NCBI GenBank assembly: GCA_007120095.1
Contig: SKOM01000041.1
Span: forward strand, 1-16,648
From: Candidatus Competibacteraceae bacterium
GTDB lineage: Bacteria; Pseudomonadota; Gammaproteobacteria; Competibacterales; Competibacteraceae
DNA length: 16,648 nt
Direction: 5' to 3'
Both the position numbers and the translations under genes were made by a program. The notes under the pieces were generated by a model that was not told the DNA's origin, made no database searches, and worked only from the letters and a program-made list of their open reading frames with translations. Shown piece after piece: positions 1 through 8,307 of this stretch. Each line of letters opens with the position of its first letter. Position 1 is the first letter of the stretch.

Positions 1-443
1 GCTTGGGTAAACTCACGCTGGTGCAAACGGATCTGCCCCAAATCATGCCAGATCGTGGCGTTATCCGGTTCAATGCGCAGGGCACGCTCCAGCGCTCCAG
101 CCGCCTGATCCATATCACCGCTGCCGACATGGCCGGCGGCACTATCCAGCAAAGCGGCTACCGCCTGACCACTGGGCTGTTCAACCGGTTGTGGCGGCGC
201 AGTGGCTCGGGGCGTCTCAATGGGCCTGGGATCAGGCATCGGTTCACGTGCGGCGATAATCGGTTGCGGCCGTTCCAGAGGAATCGCTTCAGCCACAGGC
301 CGTTCCGGCTCTCTGGGTTGAACCGGCTGGCGGTACACACTGCGATCCACTACCGGCGCAGGTGGCTGGGTTAATGGAGCCATACAGCCACCGAGCACCA
401 AAAACAGCGCAGTCAAGCTCAAGGAATAGTATTTAAATGTCAT
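1..443 (-). CDS. lpoP: LpoP-like TPR lipoprotein, probable PBP1b activator (partial, C-terminus outside window)
   Basis: 147 codons are visible; the C-terminus lies beyond the window. The N-terminus is a lipoprotein signal (hydrophobic residues 8-19, lipobox LGGC at 17-20, acylated Cys20). Residue 21 is Met, not Asp, which fits sorting to the outer membrane. Residues 22-92 are a proline- and glutamate-rich, low-complexity stretch that could span the periplasm. From about residue 94 a helical region resembles a tetratricopeptide repeat (DMDQAAGALERALRIEPDNA, then a second helix pair begins). Its ATG overlaps the mrcB stop as ATGA, so the two are one operon and probably translationally coupled. 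A good Shine-Dalgarno AGAAGG lies 8 nt upstream, inside mrcB. In Pseudomonas aeruginosa the TPR lipoprotein LpoP activates PBP1b; I infer the same role from architecture and context. It could instead be an unrelated TPR lipoprotein. The lipoprotein call is firm, the LpoP name less so. Confidence 0.8.
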   Translation of the reverse strand, partial: MTFKYYSLSLTALFLVLGGCMAPLTQPPAPVVDRSVYRQPVQPREPERPVAEAIPLERPQPIIAAREPMPDPRPIETPRATAPPQPVEQPSGQAVAALLDSAAGHVGSGDMDQAAGALERALRIEPDNATIWHDLGQIRLHQREFTQ

Positions 444-2842
444 GGCAACAACCTTCTGAAGAAAGAATCGACGGTATCATCAGCGTCATCGTAAACCTCA
501 AGCGGTTCAAAACGCTGGGTGTAGTAATAGCTGCTGCAGGGCGCCCACTCATAAGGTTCAGAACCCTGAATAAAGGGTACCCATTGTGCACCACTGCACT
601 GTTCATCGGCCAAACGCCCGCTGGTCGGGTCAATCAGCACCTGATGAATCTCATCAGGCAACGCCATCTGTACGGGAGTGAGCGGCATGCGCTGCATAAT
701 GTCCAGCCACACGGGTAATGCCCCGTTGGAACCGCTGAGTCCGGTGGGTTGATTGTCATCACGTCCGACCCAAACCACCGTGAGTAAATTACCGCTGTAA
801 CCCGAAAACCAACTGTCGCGGTGATCATTGGTGGTGCCGGTTTTTCCAGCAATATTCATGCCGGGCATGGCGCGATGAATCGCTGCACCCGTGCCACTGC
901 GCACGGCACGCTGCAAGGCCTGATTAATGAGATAGGCCGGACCGGAATCCACAACTTTCTCTAAACTTAACGAATACAAACGCGGCAGGGGCTGCCCCTC
1001 AGCACTGGCTACTTCGGTAATGGTACGCAGTGGCAGTTGATAACCGCCGCTGGCCAGCGCAACATAAAGCTGAGCGACTTCGAGTGGAGACAGATCTATC
1101 GCCCCAAGCAGCAGTGAGGGATAAGGTTGCAAGGGCTTGTCCAGACCAAGACGCTGCAACATCTGAATCACCCGGGTGACATCCACATTCAATCCCAAAC
1201 GCGCCGTTGCGACATTATGAGAACGCGCCAGTGATTCCTGTAAAGGCACCCAGCCGTGATGGCGATTATTATAGTTCTTAGGCTCCCAAACCGGCCCGCG
1301 ATCCGGTCGATAGGTCAGGGGTTCATCGCTGATCAGGGTGGCCAAAGTATAACTGGCAGGAAACTCTAGAGCCGCTAAATAAATAAAAGGCTTGATCACC
1401 GACCCCGGTTGGCGCTGGGCATCTAACACCCGGTTAAAACCTTCCATGCGTGGATCACGCCCGCCGACCATGGCGAGAACCTCGCCGGTACGAATATCAA
1501 CCGTAATGGCGGCGGCCTCCAGATTACCGCCACGAGCACGCTCATCGAGTTGCCCCAGGCGATTGACCAGAGCCTGTTCGGCCGCATCCTGCAGCTGTGG
1601 ATCGATGGTTGTAAAGACCCGCAAACCTTCCGAAGTCAAATCATCATCACGATAATTTTCCTGCAGATGGCGTCGAACCAGATCGAGAAAGGCTGGATAA
1701 CGCCCGCGACCTCGCGGCACCTCCTGGGTCACACCCAAGGGCATTTGCTTGGCGATCTCAGAGACTTCGGCACTGATGAGATATTGATCGACCATGACAT
1801 CCAACACCACCGCCCGCCGCGCCTTGGCGCGCTCGGGAAACCGGCGCGGGTTGTAATGCGAAGGGGCGCGAATCAGCCCTACCAGCAGCGCGACATGGTG
1901 TAAATCCAGCTCGTTCAAAGTACGATCAAAATAAAAGCGACTGGCCAGACCAAAGCCGTGAATCGCGCGGGAGCCGTCCTGGCCGAGGTAGATTTCGTTG
2001 GCATAGGCTTCGAGGATGTCCTGCTTATCGTAACGCCACTCGACCAATATGGCCATCAGCGCTTCGTTCATTTTACGTTCCAGACTGCGCTCATTGGTGA
2101 GGAAGAAATTTTTGACCAGTTGTTGCGTCAGGGTGCTGCCCCCCTGGACGGTACGCCCAGCCCGTACATTGGCGATAAAAGCTCGGGTGATGCCACGGAA
2201 ATCGACACCCATGTGCTCATAAAACGCTCTATCCTCGACAGCCATCAAGGCATCAATCAGAACCGGCGGTAAATCACGGTAACGGGTTAAAATACGATCC
2301 TCGCCATGGCTGGGATAGATGCCGGCAATTTCAACCGGTTCGAGCCGCAATAGTGTGGGATCGGGCTGATCGTCCAGACTGCGCAGAGCGTTCAGCCGAC
2401 CGTCAGAAAATTCCAGCCGCATCAAGCGCGCCGGTTCGGTGCTATCCCAGAAGCTGAAGCTGCGAGTGTATAAATCGAACTGCTGTCCATTGCGCCGAAA
2501 CGAACCCGGACGGTTGGGTTGTCTCTCGGTAGCATGGTACGGTAACAGGTCTAGCTCGGCAGCAAACTCCTCAGCGCTCAACCGTGCGCCAGGAAACAGT
2601 TGCAATGGTCGGGCATGCACCCGCGCTGGTAAAGCCCAACGCTTGCCGGCGAACTGCGTCTGGATGACTTTATCCAGATCATTCATGTAAACTGCCAGCG
2701 CCACACCACCGACCAGCAATGCGCCGCCCAGCAACAAGGTGAACAAGCCCAACAAACCGCTGCCCAAAGAAGGCCCGATACGGCGTCCCCTTGCCGGGGC
2801 AGCTTTAGACCCGGATTTCCGGGAGGATGATTTGACCGTCAT
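440..2842 (-). CDS. mrcB: Penicillin-binding protein 1b, bifunctional peptidoglycan glycosyltransferase/transpeptidase
   Basis: An 800-residue class A PBP that polymerises lipid II into glycan strands and cross-links them, anchored in the inner membrane. Order: basic cytoplasmic tail (1-25), one membrane helix (about 28-53), a UB2H-like region (about 75-175) that marks the PBP1b rather than the PBP1a class, then the GT51 domain. The GT51 domain has catalytic Glu203 in VEDRAFYEH and the motif GGSTLTQQLVKN at 234-245. The transpeptidase domain has SVIK with nucleophile Ser481, SHN at 541-543 and KTGT at 667-670. All catalytic motifs are intact. The start at 2842 gives the expected basic tail before the helix, but no clear Shine-Dalgarno precedes it. 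The gene is divergent from tamA and overlaps the next minus-strand gene by 4 nt (ATGA). UB2H is where the outer-membrane activator docks in E. coli PBP1b, which fits the lipoprotein encoded next door. Confidence 0.97.
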   Translation of the reverse strand: MTVKSSSRKSGSKAAPARGRRIGPSLGSGLLGLFTLLLGGALLVGGVALAVYMNDLDKVIQTQFAGKRWALPARVHARPLQLFPGARLSAEEFAAELDLLPYHATERQPNRPGSFRRNGQQFDLYTRSFSFWDSTEPARLMRLEFSDGRLNALRSLDDQPDPTLLRLEPVEIAGIYPSHGEDRILTRYRDLPPVLIDALMAVEDRAFYEHMGVDFRGITRAFIANVRAGRTVQGGSTLTQQLVKNFFLTNERSLERKMNEALMAILVEWRYDKQDILEAYANEIYLGQDGSRAIHGFGLASRFYFDRTLNELDLHHVALLVGLIRAPSHYNPRRFPERAKARRAVVLDVMVDQYLISAEVSEIAKQMPLGVTQEVPRGRGRYPAFLDLVRRHLQENYRDDDLTSEGLRVFTTIDPQLQDAAEQALVNRLGQLDERARGGNLEAAAITVDIRTGEVLAMVGGRDPRMEGFNRVLDAQRQPGSVIKPFIYLAALEFPASYTLATLISDEPLTYRPDRGPVWEPKNYNNRHHGWVPLQESLARSHNVATARLGLNVDVTRVIQMLQRLGLDKPLQPYPSLLLGAIDLSPLEVAQLYVALASGGYQLPLRTITEVASAEGQPLPRLYSLSLEKVVDSGPAYLINQALQRAVRSGTGAAIHRAMPGMNIAGKTGTTNDHRDSWFSGYSGNLLTVVWVGRDDNQPTGLSGSNGALPVWLDIMQRMPLTPVQMALPDEIHQVLIDPTSGRLADEQCSGAQWVPFIQGSEPYEWAPCSSYYYTQRFEPLEVYDDADDTVDSFFRRLLP

Positions 2843-2921
2843 ACGTCACAGTGACTGTAAATGTTATGGATGATGAACTGCATGATAATGCAATATACTT
2901 ATTGATGACATTTTAAAGTAA
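2843..2921. promoter_or_regulatory. Divergent mrcB/tamA promoter region with overlapping -10 elements
   Basis: This 79-bp gap must serve both mrcB (minus) and tamA (plus). The plus strand holds TATACT at 2894-2899 and the minus strand holds TATATT, complementary to 2892-2897. Each matches the sigma-70 -10 consensus at five of six bases, and they overlap by four base pairs. No good -35 hexamer is seen for either. A perfect inverted repeat GTCAC-A-GTGAC lies at 2845-2855, immediately upstream of the mrcB start codon, where a Shine-Dalgarno would be expected. It could be a repressor site, but no known operator is recognised. The promoter assignment is inference from consensus only. Confidence 0.4.
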
Positions 2922-4724
2922 ATGACCCCAACATTGGATCAATTCATTGGCTTTGGCAACGTGACCCGCTGCTCAAGCATTCTGCTGGTGCTGCTGGCAC
3001 TGTTGGCGACATCCCTGACGGCTCACGCTGACACCGACCCGACCCGTTTACGCCTCGAAATCGCAGGCGTCCGCAGCGAGTTGCGAACGAATGTCGAAGC
3101 GTTTCTGCGTCTACAACCGTTCACCGCTGCCGACGCCACACTGCCTGGTGAATCACGCGTGCGCTGGCTGCATCAACGCGCCCCCGATGATATTCGTGCC
3201 GCGCTACAGCCATTCGGCTATTATCAACCGGAGATTGACACCGAACTCACCGCTACCCCAGAAGGCTGGCTGGCACAATACACTATCGATCCCGGTCCTG
3301 CGTTGCCCTTGGTAGACTTGGACATTCAAATCCGCGGGGAAGGCGAGACCGATCCGGCCTTTCAGGCCTTGCTCAGTCCTGCCGGACTCGAGGTCGGCGC
3401 AACCTTAGATCAGCGGCAATATGAGCGTCTGCGCAATAGGTTACAGAGCCTAGCGACCGAACGCGGTTATTTCGATGCGCGGTTTCAGCGCAGCCAGATC
3501 CAAATCGATCTGGAGGCCTATCAAGCGACCGTCGTCGTGCATTATGACACCCAACACCGCTACCAGTTTGGCGACGTTCGGTTCGAAAACAGCCCACTGC
3601 TGCCCTCATTTCTCGGGCGCTTTATCGACCTCCAACCCGGTCAAGCGTTCAGCGCGGCCGCGCTGCAACGAGTGCAAAGCGATCTGGTCAACAGCGGCTA
3701 TTTTGACCAGGTGATGATCAATGCCTCACCGGATACGGCTGAAGATCGAGTGATTCCTGTGGTCATCGACCTGACTATGCGCAGTCGGAGCAAGTACACG
3801 CTCGGCCTAGGCTATGCCACCGACACCGGTCCACGCGCCCGCGCGGGCCTGGAGCGCCGCTGGGTGAATCGGAGGGGGCATCAATTCGAAGCTCAAGCCT
3901 TGATCTCACAGATCCGCTATGGCGTCGGCACAGCTTATACGATTCCCGGCGCTGACCCGCGCAATGACGCCTATGTACTGAGAGCGCGGATTGATGCGGA
4001 AGATTCCAGTCGCAAAGATTCCGTTACCGGCGTTTTTGGTCTCAGTCGCCGCTTTCAACGCGGCCAGTGGAGCCATCTGCTATCGCTGGATTACCAGTGG
4101 GAACGCTTCACCGCCGGGTCAGCAGAACGGCGTTCGACTCATCTGCTCATTCCTAGTGCGCGTTCTACCTGGGTGAATGTCGATGACCGCTTGCAGGTTC
4201 GCCATGGGCAGTCGCTGACTCTGGAACTGCGCGGGGCCTCAGAGCAGGTGTTATCGGCCATTAATTTTGCCCAAGGTTCGGTCAACGGCAAATGGATTCA
4301 TTCGTTTAGCGATAACCAGCGCCTGCTGCTGCGCGTCCAAGCCGGCAGCACCCTGATTGACGACGATGATTTTGCCAAATTACCGACATCGCTGCGTTTC
4401 TACGCCGGTGGCGATAACAGTGTCCGGGGCTACGGCCTGGACAGTATTGGCCCTAGGGATACGGAAGGACGGGTGATCGGTGGTCGTCATGTGCTGGTCG
4501 CCAGTATCGAAGTCGACCACCGCTTCCGCGATAACTGGCGAGTGGCCGCCTTTGTCGATGTTGGCGACGCCTTCGATAATGAAGCACCGGATCTGCGCAC
4601 AGGCGCTGGGTTAGGACTGCGCTGGCAATCTCCCGTCGGGCCGGTCAGACTGGATATCGGTCACGGTCTTGACGAGCCCGGCGATGATTTCCGCATTCAC
4701 TTCAGCCTCGGACCCGAATTATGA
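2922..4724 (+). CDS. tamA: TamA, outer-membrane Omp85-family subunit of the translocation and assembly module
   Basis: A 600-residue protein, close to the usual TamA length of about 580. TamA is the outer-membrane barrel of the TAM complex, which with TamB assists insertion of some outer-membrane proteins and has been linked to phospholipid traffic. A signal peptide is visible (hydrophobic 20-32, cleavage likely after AHA at 34-36). About 40-285 is a POTRA-rich periplasmic part and the rest a 16-strand-type barrel. The Omp85 loop-6 signature VRGY is at 501-504 within GGDNSVRGYG. The extreme C-terminus reads LGPEL, as I recall for enteric TamA. The tamB start overlaps the stop as ATGA. Start choice is uncertain: ATG at 2922 gives an unusually long n-region and has no Shine-Dalgarno. 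GTG at 2964 would give a more typical signal peptide (VTRCSSILLV), but also lacks a strong ribosome site. Confidence 0.95.
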   Translation: MTPTLDQFIGFGNVTRCSSILLVLLALLATSLTAHADTDPTRLRLEIAGVRSELRTNVEAFLRLQPFTAADATLPGESRVRWLHQRAPDDIRAALQPFGYYQPEIDTELTATPEGWLAQYTIDPGPALPLVDLDIQIRGEGETDPAFQALLSPAGLEVGATLDQRQYERLRNRLQSLATERGYFDARFQRSQIQIDLEAYQATVVVHYDTQHRYQFGDVRFENSPLLPSFLGRFIDLQPGQAFSAAALQRVQSDLVNSGYFDQVMINASPDTAEDRVIPVVIDLTMRSRSKYTLGLGYATDTGPRARAGLERRWVNRRGHQFEAQALISQIRYGVGTAYTIPGADPRNDAYVLRARIDAEDSSRKDSVTGVFGLSRRFQRGQWSHLLSLDYQWERFTAGSAERRSTHLLIPSARSTWVNVDDRLQVRHGQSLTLELRGASEQVLSAINFAQGSVNGKWIHSFSDNQRLLLRVQAGSTLIDDDDFAKLPTSLRFYAGGDNSVRGYGLDSIGPRDTEGRVIGGRHVLVASIEVDHRFRDNWRVAAFVDVGDAFDNEAPDLRTGAGLGLRWQSPVGPVRLDIGHGLDEPGDDFRIHFSLGPEL

Positions 4725-7700
4725 TACTGCTGCTGCGTGGTGTTTTCAGGCTAGTGCGGGGGCTGGTTTTACTGGCGTTGCTGTTGGTCGGTTCGGTAGC
4801 CTGGCTTCTATTCACTGAGCCGGGTATGCGCAGCCTGTTCGGCGTGGCCGAGCGGGTTCTGCCGTCGGGTATGCTCAGCATCGGTGAAGTCTCCGGCAGT
4901 TTGCGTGATGAGCTGCGCTTGAGGGATTTCCAGTTCGCCAGCGGCGATCTACAAGTGCAATGGCAACAGGCGCAACTGCTCTGGCAGCCGGCTGATTTAT
5001 TACACCGCCAACTGAACATTGCCCGGCTCGAAGTCCATGAGGCCGCTATTGATCTACCACCTCCTGCGCCCGAGCCGGAACCGACCCCGCGTGATCCGCT
5101 GACCCTGCCCGATATTCAACTCCCTATAGCGTTGGCTATCAAGCAGGTCGGGCTGTACCAAGTGAGCATTCGCCCCTATGCCGCCGAGCAGGCAATTACC
5201 ATTGATGCGCTGGAACTGGCCTTACATACGGATGCCGAGCAGGGTGTGCTATTAGACTATCTACGGCTACGCGCCCCGGAAGGTCGTGCGGAAATTGCCG
5301 GCCAGGTGCTGCCGCTCGGCGATTATCCCGTACAATTGGCACTGGATTGGCAAATCACCGCCCTACCCTATGGCCCGATTGAGGGCACCGGTCAGCTTGC
5401 GGGGCAATTGGCTGGCTTGGTCACCCTGGAGCAGCAGGTACAGCTCAGCGCCAGTGAACCACCCTCGCGGCTGGATGCCACGGCCCACATCGATATCATT
5501 CAACAGACACTCAGCGTTCAAGGCCAATGGCAGGATCTGGTCTGGCCACCGGGTGGGGCCATGGAATACGCGAGCCCGCAGGGACGATTTGATTTCAGCG
5601 GCAGTATAGAGGATTATCGGTTTTTACTTGAAGCGACGGCTGAGGGGACTGACATTCCCAGCGGCACCTGGCAGTTACAGGGCCAGGGTTCCAGCGAAGC
5701 CCTGGAGCGATTCGAGGTACGCGGTCAAACACTGGATGGAACACTCAATGCCCAAGGCCACGCCCGCTGGCAGCCTGAGCTCAGTTGGCAATTGGACTTA
5801 CGCGGCAGTGCGTTGAATCCGGGTGTGCAATGGCCAGAGCTGCCCGGCAGCCTTGATGTAACGCTGAACACCCAGGGTGGCTGGCAGGATGAACGACTCA
5901 CCCTGAGCGTCAATCTCCAGCAAATGTCAGGACAGCTCAGCGGCTATCCCCTGGACGGTCAACTCCAGGCTCTGCTTGATGGCCAGGATCTCACCATTGA
6001 GCAGTTACGGCTGGAAACCGGCGAAGCGCGGATTAACGCCAGTGGCCAGTTAGATGAACATTGGGACTTAGCCTTCCAGATCGATATCCCCCAACTGGCG
6101 CAGCTACTGCCCGACGCCGGCGGTATGTTGCGCAGTCAGGGCCGGATCAATGGCCCCAGAATGCAACCTCAAGCGGTGCTGGATTTGGCGCTGGCGGATA
6201 TTGTCATAGCGGAGCAAAGCATCCAACAGCTCCAAGGTCAGGTTAATCTCGACAGCAGCGGCGAACATACCTCACAGATTGCTTTACAGGCTCGCGGTTT
6301 ACTGCTGGGTGGGCAATCCTGGGAGAGTTTGGCACTTAACGGCAGCGGCACCCCCAAAAACCATAATGCCACGCTCGATCTGGCCGGTGAATTAGGCCGC
6401 TTCGGCCTCGGGCTACAAGGTGGATTGGATGACGAACAGCGCTGGCAAGGCCAAATCACCCGCCTGGATCTGAGCGATACCCTGGCGGGCGACTGGCAAC
6501 TGGCCCAGGCGGTCGGCTTAACGGCAGCCGCCGATCAGGCCCGTCTGGCCGCCCCGCTGTGTCTGGACAGTCAGCCCAGTCGCTTGTGTCTCGATGGTCA
6601 ATGGGACACCGCTACCGGTGGTTCAACAGAGATTAGCCTCGATCAGCTTGACCTGGCCCGCTTCAGCGCCCTACTCCCCGACACAGTCAGAATCAATCAA
6701 GCGCTGTCTGCCCAACTGCAAGCCAGCGTGGACCCAAGTGGTCAGCCTCAGGCAACCGCACAGATCGATCTCAGTGCTGGCCAGGTCAATTTGGAAATCA
6801 ACGGTCAGCCCATTGAGCTTGATTTGGGCGCGAGTCGCCTGAGCAGTCGCCTGGACAACGACGCCGTCAGCAATGAACTGCGCATCGACTTAGGCGATTT
6901 AGGCCAGATCAACAGCACATTACAAATTAATAACTTATTCGATCAACCTCAACTGGATGGCCAGTTACTGGCCAATCTGGAACAGTTCGCCCTCGTGTCC
7001 GAACTGTTGCCGCAGGTGCAAGATATCGCTGGCCGACTCGATGCCGATTTGCGGGTTGCCGGCAGTCTGCCCACTCCGGATTTGGCCGGAGAAATCGCTG
7101 TGCGCGATGCGGGTCTGAGTATCCCGGAGCTGGGTACTCGCATTGACGACATTGAGTTAACCGCCCGTGGCGATAACGGTGGCAATATCGTTTTTTCCGG
7201 TCAGGCCCGCTCCGGAGAAGGTACAGTCAGGCTGGAGGGTCGTTATCAACTCGGTGATGAGGCGCTCAATCTCACCCTGCAAGGCAATGACTTTGTGGTA
7301 CTGGATACGTTCTCCCAGGTCATCATCAGCCCTGATGTCACTGTAGTTATGGACACTGAACAAGTGCGAGTGACCGGAGAAGTCGCTGTGCCCGTCGCCA
7401 ATTTAGCCCCACCGCCCCAGCAACAGGCCCGGATTACAGCCTCGAATGATGTGGTGTTTGTCGGTACGGAAACCCCGGATACGACCCCAGCAGGTCGGGG
7501 TATTCACGCCCGACTGCGGCTGATGCTAGGCGATGATGTCTGGGTGGAAGCGGTCGGATTCCGTGGTCAATTACGCGGCGACTTACTCATTGAGCAGACT
7601 CCGGAGCTTGCCCCGCGAGGTTCAGGCTCGTTGGAGGTGGTCTCTGGTGACTACACGATTTATGGCCAGGATTTAGCCATCGAACGCGGGCGCCTGCTGT

Positions 7701-8206
7701 TTGCAGCCGGCCCGGTCGATAACCCCAGCCTCGATTTACGCGTCTCACGGCGGTTTGATGATGGCGAGGTGATGGTCGGTGCCCAAGTGCTGGGCACGCT
7801 ACAACAGCCGCGCCTGGAGCTGTTCTCCACGCCGCCCATGGCCAATAGCAGCATCGTCTCCTATCTGCTGTTTGGCCGTGGTCCGGGCGGCGGTGCCGGG
7901 GAAAATCAACTGCTGGCCCAGGCCACGGCAGCCCTCGGCGTCCGCGGGGGCAATTTTATTACCCGTGATATCGCCGAAACCCTGGGCGTGGACATTCGCT
8001 TTGATGCCGGGGACGAACTTGATGATGCTGCCGTGACTATTGGCCGTTATCTGGCTCCCGGTTTATACGTCAGCTACGGCATCGGCCTGTTCGAGGCGGT
8101 CAATGTGTTCAACCTGCGTTACACCATTAACCGAATGCTCACCCTAGAGTCTACTACCAGCGCTGAACACAGCAGTGCGGATCTGTTGTTCACCTTGGAG
8201 CGCTGA
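4721..8206 (+). CDS. tamB: TamB, periplasm-spanning partner of TamA (AsmA-like, DUF490 domain)
   Basis: 1161 residues, slightly shorter than E. coli TamB (about 1260). One N-terminal membrane helix (about 11-31) anchors it in the inner membrane. A proline/glutamate-rich stretch (about 110-130) follows, then a long run of amphipathic beta segments as expected for the beta-taco groove of AsmA-like bridge proteins. The C-terminal DUF490/TamB domain covers roughly the last 350 residues. It carries typical segments near 966-1000 (GSLEVVSGDYTIYGQ, then IERGRLLF) and near 1045 (SYLLFGRGPG). Known role: it binds TamA through its C-terminal end and spans the periplasm, aiding outer-membrane protein assembly and lipid transport. 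It overlaps tamA by 4 nt, implying coupled translation in stoichiometric amounts. Its only cysteines are C614 and C623, which may form one disulfide. Identification is firm from length, topology, domain and context. Confidence 0.96.
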   Translation: MILLLRGVFRLVRGLVLLALLLVGSVAWLLFTEPGMRSLFGVAERVLPSGMLSIGEVSGSLRDELRLRDFQFASGDLQVQWQQAQLLWQPADLLHRQLNIARLEVHEAAIDLPPPAPEPEPTPRDPLTLPDIQLPIALAIKQVGLYQVSIRPYAAEQAITIDALELALHTDAEQGVLLDYLRLRAPEGRAEIAGQVLPLGDYPVQLALDWQITALPYGPIEGTGQLAGQLAGLVTLEQQVQLSASEPPSRLDATAHIDIIQQTLSVQGQWQDLVWPPGGAMEYASPQGRFDFSGSIEDYRFLLEATAEGTDIPSGTWQLQGQGSSEALERFEVRGQTLDGTLNAQGHARWQPELSWQLDLRGSALNPGVQWPELPGSLDVTLNTQGGWQDERLTLSVNLQQMSGQLSGYPLDGQLQALLDGQDLTIEQLRLETGEARINASGQLDEHWDLAFQIDIPQLAQLLPDAGGMLRSQGRINGPRMQPQAVLDLALADIVIAEQSIQQLQGQVNLDSSGEHTSQIALQARGLLLGGQSWESLALNGSGTPKNHNATLDLAGELGRFGLGLQGGLDDEQRWQGQITRLDLSDTLAGDWQLAQAVGLTAAADQARLAAPLCLDSQPSRLCLDGQWDTATGGSTEISLDQLDLARFSALLPDTVRINQALSAQLQASVDPSGQPQATAQIDLSAGQVNLEINGQPIELDLGASRLSSRLDNDAVSNELRIDLGDLGQINSTLQINNLFDQPQLDGQLLANLEQFALVSELLPQVQDIAGRLDADLRVAGSLPTPDLAGEIAVRDAGLSIPELGTRIDDIELTARGDNGGNIVFSGQARSGEGTVRLEGRYQLGDEALNLTLQGNDFVVLDTFSQVIISPDVTVVMDTEQVRVTGEVAVPVANLAPPPQQQARITASNDVVFVGTETPDTTPAGRGIHARLRLMLGDDVWVEAVGFRGQLRGDLLIEQTPELAPRGSGSLEVVSGDYTIYGQDLAIERGRLLFAAGPVDNPSLDLRVSRRFDDGEVMVGAQVLGTLQQPRLELFSTPPMANSSIVSYLLFGRGPGGGAGENQLLAQATAALGVRGGNFITRDIAETLGVDIRFDAGDELDDAAVTIGRYLAPGLYVSYGIGLFEAVNVFNLRYTINRMLTLESTTSAEHSSADLLFTLER

Positions 8207-8307
8207 CGAACCAAAATCGAGTGGGGCGGTCTTGAACACAAGATCGAACTGCACATTAGTGACCGTCGATTGACCAGACATCATAGTAGGCTTTAGGAGA
8301 CCCTCAT
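8207..8307 (+). promoter_or_regulatory. tamB-degP intergenic leader with hairpin and strong degP ribosome binding site
   Basis: This 101-bp gap contains an imperfect hairpin at 8228-8245 (GGTCTTG / CAAGATC, loop AACA, one G-U pair) starting 21 nt after the tamB stop. It has no following U-tract, so it is not a standard intrinsic terminator. The degP ribosome site AGGAGA at 8295-8300 is 7 nt before the ATG. GAACT at 8246-8250 resembles part of an RpoE -35 box, and degP is an RpoE target in many relatives. No convincing RpoE -10 is seen at the right spacing, so a promoter here is only possible. The length of the gap compared with the tamA-tamB overlap suggests degP may also be transcribed separately. 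Confidence 0.45.

Noticed and set aside
3..374. A 123-codon plus-strand frame at the window start
   Set aside because: It is antisense to the lipoprotein gene, is rich in Arg/Gly without domain features, and the minus-strand reading gives a coherent lipobox plus TPR.
1..443. LpoB or YbgF/CpoB identity for the lipoprotein
   Set aside because: There is a TPR region, which LpoB lacks. CpoB is a non-lipidated protein with an N-terminal coiled coil in the tol-pal cluster, whereas this has a lipobox and sits with mrcB.
437..2690. Several open frames on the plus strand opposite mrcB, such as 437-718 and 1958-2272
   Set aside because: They lie antisense to an intact PBP1b with all motifs in place, and their translations are not recognisable.
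8228..8245. Terminator for tamAB
   Set aside because: The stem is only 7 bp with a G-U pair, and no U-tract follows.
8246..8275. RpoE promoter for degP
   Set aside because: GAACT resembles a -35 element, but no matching -10 at the expected spacing could be found.
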